Of a stretch of DNA of 64,000 nt, positions 1 through 10,018 are shown piece after piece. The stretch is from Ptychodera flava. Taxonomy: Eukaryota > Hemichordata > Enteropneusta > Ptychoderidae. The position numbers and the translations under genes are program-made. Below the pieces are notes generated by a model. It saw only the letters and a program-made list of their open reading frames with translations, made no database searches and had not been told where the DNA came from. The stretch covers positions 24,709,174 to 24,773,173 of the forward strand of contig NC_091933.1 in assembly GCF_041260155.1 (NCBI RefSeq). The letters are read 5' to 3'. The first letter of the stretch is position 1. Every line of letters starts with the position of its first letter.

Positions 1-418
1 TCACGTTGAGGGCGCTAACTTACCTTCCTGGAAAAAAAGTACTAAAGTTGTCCCAGAAACATATCGGAAAAGAATTGGGTCAGACAAATTGGCAAGAAGA
101 AGATTGATGAGCTAATCAGCATGGAAAGGGACACCATGTCTCTATGCAGTTGTTAAAATTCAAGAAAAGGTGTAAGTTACAGAGAATGATTTAAACAGGA
201 AGATATTTCATGAAGGTTTCGTGATGGAGAGTATATAGTCAAGAGATGGGAATTGTCATAATTGTGGTCAAGATGAATCCCTTGATTTTTGTTTCATTTC
301 TTTTAAAAACCTGTACAAAACAAATTGTGGGAAAACCTGCAAATGGTACTGAGTTGTGATGGAAACGCAATGATATCATCAATGTAATAAAATTAGTGAC
401 AGCAAGAATAGACAAATA
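1..418 (+). repeat. Dispersed direct repeat, copy A (cut by window edge)
   Basis: This stretch is recognisably the same sequence as 1962-2390, in the same orientation and about 1.96 kb apart, with many substitutions and small indels. It begins at or before the window edge with the phrase CACGTTGAGGGCGCTAAC. There is no open reading frame of note. The family is not recognised; it could be an old transposon fragment or a decayed tandem duplication. Confidence 0.6.
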
Positions 419-536
419 TCATATACTAGTTTTAAGAGTAAACATTAGGGGTCACTGTGGGTAAAGGAAAAAATCATCTAACACTCTTCCCAACATTTGA
501 AATAATTGGAACTCGTTTATATTGTAAAAATGATAA

Positions 537-576
537 TATATATGTGTCATATATATATATATATTATATAATATAT

Positions 577-610
<34 letters not shown>
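537..610. repeat. AT dinucleotide microsatellite
   Basis: An almost pure run of alternating T and A with a few phase breaks. It borders the left side of the Penelope-like fragment. Confidence 0.9.
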
Positions 611-1144
611 GAACAAAGCAGGTCAAGACGCACCAACTCAGGACACCAAGCTCTTCATTTATAAAATTTATTACACCGACGTTTCGTGGGAGTAATCCCA
701 CTTTATCAAGGTTAAAACAATCTGAAATAAAATAACAACGACAAACTTAAATATAAATACACATGCTAAAAAAGATTGAATCATACAGAGACTGGAAACG
801 TGTAAAGTTAAAAATAAAAATTGGCGCCACTTACAAAAAAGCCGAGCAGAAAACTGCCTCGCTTTCCTTCAAACCCAGGAGTCGAATGGTCAAAGTGTGG
901 GTATTGTTTCAAAACAACGTCAAGGCTTATTTATACTTGAAAGACATTTGCATATTAAAGTGTAGGAAAGGTGGCAGTGCAAACCACACAGAAATGACGT
1001 ACTAAAAATATCCGACTCTAAAAAATACAGCTCAAACAGGTGAAATTATGAACCGTGGACAATAGCGTACATCCAAGGACACTTATGTAACAACTGAAAT
1101 TCTACAATACATCAAACTAGAACAGTTACAAAGAAAACTAAATC
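611..1144 (-). mobile_element. Possible Penelope-like retroelement fragment
   Basis: On the minus strand, 673-710 reads as a short stem-loop (GTGGGA, loop, TCCCAC) followed directly by GAAACGTCGG. This resembles the stem II and GAAA box of the hammerhead ribozymes known from the terminal repeats of Penelope-like elements. No reverse transcriptase or GIY-YIG domain is visible, so the family call rests on this motif alone. The block lies between two AT microsatellites. It is a decayed fragment with no intact coding region. Confidence 0.35.
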
Positions 1145-1226
1145 AATATATATATATATATATATATGATTGCTTAGCGCATGCAACAGCCTGTAGAGTG
1201 ACAACTACAAGTTTCCTAGATTCTTA

Positions 1227-1306
<80 letters not shown>
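1145..1306. repeat. Two AT microsatellites
   Basis: Pure alternating AT runs at about 1145-1167 and 1228-1306, separated by about 60 bases of ordinary sequence. Confidence 0.9.
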
Positions 1307-1308
<2 letters not shown>

Positions 1309-1961
1309 TACATAGGTGGGAAAGGGCAAGAATAAATAAAATATCTTACCATCCGTAATGCCAGTCTCAATTTTAAACCTCAATAACATAAGGAAAACAG
1401 AGAAAATCTTTCAAATATGACACATAAATAGCAAACGAAAATCTATCTCTGTTATGACTGGCTAGCTAGTGAATATCTATTTTGCATAATACTATTACCA
1501 ATGGAATGAAACATGTATGCAAGCTATTTACCATCAAAGCCACTGCATGATGGGAGATGTGACAAAATATAGATATCCTCTCATCTCGTGGAAAAATCAT
1601 CACAAATTTGTCCTTTCTCTTGTCTGCATTTCTCACTGCTAAATGTCGTCTTGTAATTGCTAACAGCTTTTTCGAATGCACCCGAGCCTGAGTTATGACA
1701 AACAAAGTCACAATAATCGATGTAATTTGAAGTTCTGAAATGTAAAAGAGTTTTTAAAAGCTACATTTTTTCACCAGCCAAATTTTACTGCTTTTTAACA
1801 ACAGTTTTTGATAAAAACCTCCCAAAAACCAGTTTTTGATGATCATATGTGCTTATGATTGTCAATTCGGGACCAGGTAAGGACTCCATGTGGAATCCTC
1901 CACGTAGTAGTGAAGGAACAGACTGCGTATGAACTCCGCCGTTAAGATGATGAACACTGAC
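1307..1961. other. Non-coding, nothing recognised
   Basis: AT-rich sequence between the microsatellite and repeat copy B. The short open frames here look like chance; no conserved motif is recognised. Confidence 0.6.
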
Positions 1962-2390
1962 TTACGTTGAGGGCGCTAACAAACCTTCTGGGAAATGAAT
2001 ACTAAGTTGTCCTAGAAACATGTTGAAAAGGAGTAAGGTCAGAAAAATTGGCCGAAGAAGATTGAGAATCTTATCAACATGGAAAAAGACAACACATGTC
2101 TCTATTCAGTTGTTATAATTCAAAAACAGGTGTATGTAACCGAGATAATGATTTAAACGGGAAGCTATTTCATGAAGGTTTGGTGATGGGAAGTATAGAA
2201 TATTTAAAGTCGAGAGATGGAAATTGCCATTATGTAGTTGTGGTCAAGATGAATGTCTCGACATTGTTTCTTTTCTTCTAAAAAATGCACAAAAAATTGT
2301 GGAAACCTACAAATGGTAATGAGTTGTGTCAAACACTCAATGATATAATTCATGTAATTAGTGATAGCAGGAATCTATCGACAACAATCA
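1962..2390 (+). repeat. Dispersed direct repeat, copy B
   Basis: Second copy of the 1-418 repeat. Shared landmarks include GTTGAGGGCGCTAAC at the start, CATGTCTCTAT in the middle and GTGGTCAAGATGAAT further on. The copies differ by many point changes, so the duplication is old. Confidence 0.6.
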
Positions 2391-2730
2391 GGTATTACTA
2401 TTTCCTTTATCACATTCTATATTTTATCGATATAAAATACACAATTTGCTCCAAAGATCTACCACTTTTCATTATAGTAAAGAGCAAAATTGGAAATATT
2501 CCAGGCTGTCATCTACTTGTTGTTCTTCATACATTTTGAAATTGTGCACCCCTTAAAATCAACTTTACACTTGTCTAACTTTTATTACCCACCTGTTTGT
2601 AGTCCATCCCAAAAGTGGAGCCTTCTCTCGAGGAGATCGAGCAATCTTCAAATTGTCTTTATTTTGAGGATACTTTTGGCAACAATATATGCAGATGTGT
2701 AGCCTCCTTCTTCAAATCAAGGAGCTCAAA

Positions 2731-2764
<34 letters not shown>

Positions 2765-3299
2765 AAAAGAAAAAAATGGAAACAGGTCGATAATGATACA
2801 ATGAAAGTTTAACAATTTGAATAGTCCCGGTTTTGCTCTTCACTACGATGTCAAATGTTTTCCATATCATTGCCATCAAAATGAAGGAATTTGAAACAGT
2901 TACGTTCCGTGTAGACATTTAGTCGATTTCATTTGCACCTTTACTGTACAGTAAGAAAGAAAGCCCTGGATATGGTTCAAATGAACAATATATCGAACAG
3001 TCTGAAGCCTTTGCAATTTTGCAGATGAACAGATCCAGCAGTTCCAGGGGAAAAATTGGACAAAATGATTGACTTAACAAAATTGATAGCTTTGTTAAAT
3101 TTGTTATGTGCTATCTTAAATTGTCATGTTTTTAATTTTTATCAATATGTTGGCAACAGCAAAAATTTACTCCCTTCCCCTTATTGGCCAAGGGGTTCAA
3201 TTACATCGAGGCGCAAGTGATACTGATTTTGACAGCTTTTATCTTGTGCTTGTACTCTCAGACCGCACTGTGGGGAGCCTCCACTGGATTATCGGAGGA
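2391..3299. other. Upstream intergenic DNA with poly-A tract
   Basis: No gene is seen. A pure A run of 27 bases followed by A-rich sequence occupies 2734-2776. It could be the tail of an old retroposon, but no body or target-site duplication was recognised. Confidence 0.55.
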
Positions 3300-3420
3300 C
3301 GCCCTCAACGGAGCATGCACGTATTTCATAAACGCCGGCACTTCGAGGTCACGGTTTACGTAGAAAGGTCAGTGTAAGGAAGCTACATAACCTCAACTCG
3401 CTCCGTTGCAGCACAGACTC
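3300..3420 (+). promoter_or_regulatory. Probable ALAS promoter region
   Basis: This CpG-containing stretch lies directly upstream of the non-coding first exon. It has two AGGTCA nuclear-receptor half-sites in the same orientation (3346-3351 and 3366-3371), the second in the extended form AAAGGTCA. In vertebrates, ALAS1 is under nuclear-receptor and PGC-1alpha control, but function here is inference. There is no clear TATA box, and the transcription start is not determined. Confidence 0.4.
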
Positions 3421-3501
3421 GCTGGTGACGAACGAATACTCACGTCGTTCTCAGTGCAGAACACGAGGACTGAACAACTACTCATTCTCCAGTTAAGATA
3501 A
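3390..3501 (+). other. ALAS non-coding exon 1 (5' UTR, left end approximate)
   Basis: The exon carries the iron-responsive element and ends at a splice donor, GTACGT, at 3502-3507. It contains no ATG. It would join the acceptor at 4946-4947, leaving 28 more untranslated bases (4948-4975) before the start codon. A non-coding first exon bearing an IRE is also the arrangement of vertebrate ALAS2. The left end is a guess placed just upstream of the IRE. Confidence 0.6.
3439..3468 (+). promoter_or_regulatory. Iron-responsive element (IRE) in ALAS 5' UTR
   Basis: The sequence fits the canonical IRE. It has an unpaired bulge C at 3446, a perfect 5-bp upper stem GTTCT (3447-3451) with AGAAC (3458-3462), and the six-base loop CAGTGC (3452-3457). 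The lower stem CGT (3443-3445) pairs with ACG (3463-3465), with further pairing after one A-A mismatch. The core CGTTCTCAGTGCAGAAC differs little from the human ALAS2 core as I remember it (CGUCCUCAGUGCAGGGC). In the known system, IRP1 or IRP2 binds such an element near the cap and blocks translation when iron is low. Confidence 0.9.
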
Positions 3502-4341
3502 GTACGTCTATATTTTAATCATCAAGTTCAGTTTCGTGATGATTTTTCAGTAATGTTTCAAATTTTGTACCTGTCGGCCGGTGGCCGGTCTTCAGCGTGG
3601 CCGGCCATGGCCATTGAGGTTTATGTACGTTCTGCCTGGCCCTCAAAGCAGTGAGTTCACACGTAGCCGTATCGCTCACGTACACAAAATTTTGACGTTA
3701 ATGGCAATTTACCGTAGCCATATGATGCCGACTGACAACATGTTAACTGCGAGATGTAAATAGGATCCTCTTTGACATCCTACGATTAAATTATACAAGG
3801 TGGTAGGAGTGTGACTAATTTACATGGAGAGTTTTGAATAAGAGCACGAGCGTAAGCGTTTTGTAACGTAAAGCAACCATTCACGTTCAAAACTTGTAGT
3901 AGTTAGTAGACCGCTACAACACAGGTAACCGCGATCACGAATGATGAAAGTAACAGCTCTGCCTATAACTCCAATACAAAATGGTTTGTCTTAAAATCTA
4001 ATTATGATGTACGAGGAAGTAGAAATGCGAAATCGTGAGAAGGTACAGGACGCATGTGAAGCCCTTCCAAGAAACTGCACAGGAAATAATTGTTCGTAAA
4101 TATTATTTGAAGGTGACAGTGACACCAATTTGCATAGGGTTGACTTTAATGTCTGAAACTTAAAAGTTGTGGAGATGTCATGCATTATATACGTAAATTC
4201 GTCACACTGTTAATATTTTTCAGTTTTCATGTGAACTGTATACGTTTTAAATAACCATTTCATATGTTTCCAAGTGGAATAGGTCTCGTATGAAAGTTAC
4301 GGGTACGCATACCGCTCATATGCCCCACCCTGCTTCCTATT

Positions 4342-4371
4342 CAGGCCATGAGAGAGTCCATTCATGGCCTG
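4342..4371. repeat. Perfect 10-bp hairpin in ALAS intron 1
   Basis: CAGGCCATGA at 4342-4351 and its exact complement TCATGGCCTG at 4362-4371 are separated by 10 bases. No function is known. Confidence 0.6.
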
Positions 4372-4975
4372 CATAATGAAGGGGAAGAACAGGGCGCATT
4401 ATATAGAACAGGGGTACAGTTAATGTGATACAATTATGCAAGCTTCTCTATAAATATGTCACAATTTACCCCATGGAGCAATATATAGTTACTACATTGG
4501 TCAGGAGTGAGGCTGTGCATGAAGGTAGCAGTGGAGCTACTCCAACCTCAATGGTTGTACTGTAGTTGACAAAGTTATATGCTTTTTTTCAGTGTTGACT
4601 GACTCCAAATCACTTTTGTATGCAATCACCTTGGCTCCCCAAAAAATCTGTACGAGTTTCCTACAGAAATTCATAGAAATCTGTAAACTTCTGTTGCTTT
4701 TCTGGAGACTATTTTTTATAGGGGTTTGCCCATAGCCACTGAAAAGTGTGTTTACAAACAAAAAAACAACAACATATTTTTAAAATGCAGATGACCACCT
4801 TTCACGTACCAGCTTGTTTACCACACTTTTTTTAAAAAAAGGAAATGAGAGGGGCAAAAACTAAAACAAAGGAAAAAAATCTCTTCAGAGTGTTGACCTG
4901 TCTGATGTGAGATTTGTTTATCGTAATAATTCCAACTTAAATTGCAGGCAGTGGATAGGAAGACCAGTCAGGACG

Positions 4976-7900
4976 ATGGAACACCTGACACGCCTGAAGT
5001 GTCCTTTCCTAGCAAAGGTACCGACGCACTGTATCAAGAAGGCAGGCGCTGCTCTGTTCAACTATGCGGAAAACTGCCCAGTCATGTCCCACATGATCAA
5101 TCGACATGCATCCACCATGCAGCATAATGCTGACAAGGGCAAAGAAAACGGTAAGCCAACAACACACCACATTTTGAACGTGCACAACCATCTTGAACTC
5201 ATTCTATTCTTGGTCTGTGGTTCTTTTTTGGAAACAGATGTGCTCTCAATTTTTTTTAAAAATCCAAACAGTGCTGTAAAATGTTACATTGTACTCCTGG
5301 ATTCAATTTGAAATTTGTTGTTTTTGAAAGAGTGTGTGCAAAAGTGTATACCAGAGTATCTGTAAACACCTGCTCATTCTCTATACATTGGCAATGCCAT
5401 TGATTCTCTGAAAGTTTCTGCTGCAATATTTTACCAGTAACCTTCCCTGCATGAAGCAGAGTTCTGTCTAAATAAATTCTGATTATTTTCACCAATGTTC
5501 AAGTATACCCTCTTTTGGAAAAATAATGCCAATTAATGAAAGACACCATTTCAAAGAGAGTTTCGTCTGAACATGTCACTTTTAATGATTTAAGTATGAA
5601 TGGAATCCATCTGGTTTGTTAACATAGACCTGCAACATATTGCCAATTGTTCTGACTGATAGTCCAACACTGAAAGAAAGAGAATTTGCTGTATTGTAAA
5701 TAGTGCATTTGTATGTTGACTAAGAATGATGCTGCCTGTTTTCTTCCAATACAGTATTTATATAATCATCTTGGTTAATATCTGTAACACATGTACAGCG
5801 ATGATTGCCTGACTATTTTAGGCCGCTTGTTATGCAAATATACCATTGACTTTTGGCATATCTCTCCGGAACTGATACGACAAATTGAAAGAAAAATCAA
5901 AAGATGAATCTTTTATCTTTTTTTAGGACAATTGAAATACACAAGACCTATTGAAATCAGTAACAAACTTCAAAATTTCAATGAAAATACTGAGAAAAGT
6001 GGCGTTCCCAACCCATTGTAGTAATCACTAAATCTCGGTATCCCTTTGCCTTTACTTAACTGTTTGCCAAATGTGATATGGGCAGTTGTTATGATACTAA
6101 TCACAGATTGTGCCCTGAGGGCAATCATTTACATACAAACAATCAGTGAATTAGAGGCTGATACGTATACACCTTATGATTTGCGGTAAAACTAAAAAAA
6201 AACATGATAATGGCATTTCTTTTAGATAATAAAAAGAGTGGAAGAGTGAAAAGATGACTATTCAGGATTAGTAGATCAGGTCATTATTAAAAATGCTGTA
6301 CCATTATATTCATGATGTTACAATGGTCGTACATTGTAGCAGAACCTTCTAGAAGAATGATGAACTGGTGTTCAACATGCAGGTACTTAAAAAAACTTCC
6401 GCTGGTAGATTGCGTATTCACTATGTGGAGTGAGCTAAGCATAATGATTTGATATTGGTTTCAGTTCCAGCTTAGCATTATCATAGATCGGAAATGCATT
6501 TTATTTTGAACCTACATGTCCTCCTCAGTCAAACATTTTCTATGCCAAGTATTATGTGTTTTGAATATCAAAACTGGTATGGTCACTTGACTTTAACCCT
6601 TTGAGCACCAAAGTCAATTTTTGTTGCCTGTATAAAATATACACCAGTCAATTTTTTTCTAATTTTTGCCAAAATTTTGATAATAATATGAAGCCAATGA
6701 AATGTTATGTTCATTTGGTTGAAAATTGTCAAAAAAAATCACAGAAAAATTCACAAAATTGGTAAAAAGTTGCACTTTAATTTTGGTGGGAAAAAATTGA
6801 GCACTTGAAGGGTTAAAGATATTACATCTTTGTCTAGAAGTGAGATTGAACTGTGTGAGTGTGCTTCAGATGTGCTGTTCACACTCATTGGTACCCAGGA
6901 ATAAAATGTACACAGGAAGTCTGTATTTACGTATTGTAAATCCAGATGTAGTGTTTATAGCTGTGGAAACGCAGCTATCTGTTGGCGGGGTTGCATGCAT
7001 CTTTATGTGGGTCAAAGGTCAACCCCGCCACGGATAGCTGCGGGCCAACTGCGAGCGAAAGTGGGTCCATTACGACGACACAACATGTATCGCAACTTTG
7101 AACGGCAAAATAAACCAAAGTGAGCGTAATTCCATAAAATGACCTATACCTGCCTGAACTCTGATTATTGCTCATTCCATAACTCCTTTTGTGAACAAAA
7201 TTTCTGGTTCGTTTACGTAATTTCGTCTGATTTTCAAGGAGTACTTATCAAGATTTCACTCCAGCTCGGAACTTTGACTTCTATTGATATGCTAATAGGA
7301 TCTGACCGAACGAGCTCCGTCTGTATTAGCATATCAATGGAAGTCAAAGTTCGCTGCTGGAGTGAAAATCTTGAGTACTCCTTGGAAAATCAGCTGAAAT
7401 TACGTAAACGAACCAGAAATTTTGTTCACAAAAGGAGTTATGGAATGAGCAATAATCAGAGTTCAGGCAGGTATAGGTCATTTTATGGAATTACGCTCAC
7501 TTTGGTTTATTTTGCCGTTCAAAGTTCCGATACATGTTGTGTCGTCGTAATAGACCCATTTTCGCTCGCAGTTGGCCCGCAGCTATCCGTGGCGGGGTTG
7601 ACCTTTGACCCACATAAAGACGCATGCAACCCCGCCAACAGATAGCTGCGTTTCCACAGCTATAGTGTTTAGCTCTGTGACTTCCACTTTGTTGGCAGTC
7701 CCTGTGCACATAATTTATGAAAAGAGAGCAAATGCAGTGAACCAGAGTGAGGCTGAAATGCATTACGGTCTTGCAGATTGAGGACGGCAGATCATTTCCT
7801 GTTCCTATCGCTGCGTGACAAACTATCTTCTCAACCAGGGCATTTGAAAAGATTAATTGTATACAGCAAACATCTGAGCAAAATAACTTTTCACATGGAA

Positions 7901-9985
7901 AGACCCAAAGCACATAGAGGAAAGCCAGGATTTATCAGACTTTTGAATTTTTCCAATTAACTTATAATGAAATGTAAGCAAAATATCACAATGACCACAT
8001 GTTCCTGTGTGGAGATTTCAGTTTCTCAATACTTTCTAAATTCTAGACTAGGATTAAGGGTATGTGGCCACATGTTGTAACATCTGTCACATGCAATAAT
8101 CATAACCCTATTTCTAGAAACATAGTCATAAATAAATCTAGGCATCGGGATCAGGCAGTCTACGTCAATAAATTTCGGCACTAGGGTACATGTATATGCA
8201 ATAACTATGTTTTCACTTGGGATAGTTTATCATGCAGACCCTACAGCTGGTATCAAATTACTTTAAAAAAACCCAAGAAGACCTCCTAACTGCAGCATAT
8301 TTCACCTGAAATGAAGCCCTAGAGCGTAACACCAAATAATATTTTATTTTAAGGGAATTTGCTTTTTGTTGAAAGATTAGACAGAGAAAATGCAGGGGAA
8401 ATATTGCAATGGGAGTTGGGACATTTATATTTTGAGAAGACTACTCAGTAGTCAAAATGGGAAATGATATGCATAGTAAAAAATTTGGAAATTATGTGCA
8501 TAGTAAATATTTTTTTAGATATGCTGCATTTAAAAAATATTCCTGAAATATGAAAAAGTTGAAAAGAGAAAAAACAAAATGCATACTGTACTGATAATAA
8601 AAAAAACAAAATCTTTTTAAACAAAAATTGTTCATGTCCTTGAGGAAGCCTTGCAAAATCTCATGGTTTTCCCTGAAGTATTTCATGTGCGTCAATAGCT
8701 TTGCCTCATATTGTAATGTGATGTCACGTTGTAATGTTTATAGATATTGTAATTTGCCCAACATGTAGAGGTAACAGTAAGATTTCTCACACTGCAGCAT
8801 TAATAATTCTTTCTTTTCCTTGGTTTCAGTGGAAGGTGGGAAATGCCCTGTCTATGGAAAGTGTCCATTCTTGGCCAACAATGACTATGTGAAACAGTGC
8901 AGTGATGCCATCGAAGGTGATGTGATCCAGGCTGGCAAAGATGGAACAAGTGGTAAGTTCATAGAGTTTTTTAAACCCTTTCTCTGTCATCTATGTAACC
9001 GCAGAGTTGAAACTGTCTCAGTATATACCTAGAGAAGTGTATTGAGTCAGTGTACCAGAACGGAAAACATGTTATGACTGTGTTTGACAAATGCGAAGTG
9101 TAAGTTTAGAAGGGGGTAAGCTATTTTTAGAGAAAGAGACTGGGTCACTGCAGTATTAGTAGAAAACCTGCATGTATTTCCTTTTTAGCACTGTTAAGTC
9201 ACATTTTGCTATCAGATGATTATCTAAATAAAAAAGATTTGAACACAATAAGAAAGCATGACAAACTCTCCACATAAACTCTTCCTGATAAAACTTTTCT
9301 TATGGTTGTGCTTTGCGTCTTACAGGATCTCAGGTCATCGGCAAAGCTGCCGAGCAGATGAGAGCCATCCATCATGTCAGCAAGATAAAGCAGCCCATTG
9401 CCATGGAAACCAAGGCACCCAGTGTGCTGGCTGACGTCAACAAGGCGACAATCATGCCAGGTATAGCCTTTTTAAATTCATTTGCTTTTACGGCAGACAT
9501 CTTTCTTGGGATCTTTTGCCCTGAGGAACATACATTCTAGAAAATCATTTGTCATGTTGCTGGGTTCACATTTTATGAAGCTAAATAATTACATGGTTGG
9601 AACAAAGTACGCCATCGTGTGTACACACCATAGAGGCGTGATTGTGTTGTACAGAGATCTGACCTTTGACCTATTGTGTCAACAAGTAAGGGCACCGGTA
9701 CTTCAGAGATTGCAATGTCACTAAGAACATGAACAATCAATATAAGCTTTATGCAGTGCTTTCAAACAGTCTGTACCCTCCGGTCATGGCCTCTCAGCTC
9801 AGTCCTGTACATTGTTAAAACCTGAGTGAAGAATAAGGCCATTCTAAAAGGTGTAGAGAGAGTGATTGATTAAACATCCTTGTTTCTGTGTTTCTGGAAC
9901 ATTGCCAGCAGTGGCCATTGTAGTGTGATACCTTGAATGTGAACAGCTTGTTTGACTAGGATGAAGCATTGTAAAGGGTTTTGTG

Positions 9986-10018
<33 letters not shown>

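Noticed and set aside
3640-3670. A second CAGTGA loop near 3651 as another IRE
   Set aside because: The flanking bases do not pair into the 5-bp upper stem, and it lies in intron 1.
4907-4975. In-frame upstream extension of the first ALAS coding exon
   Set aside because: The frame is open back to 4907, but a good acceptor ends at 4947, exon 1 has no ATG, and family alignment starts at the ATG at 4976.
7139-7645. 168-codon open reading frame on the plus strand
   Set aside because: It runs through both arms of the 705-bp palindrome and reads the same motifs on both strands; it is a by-product of the foldback element.
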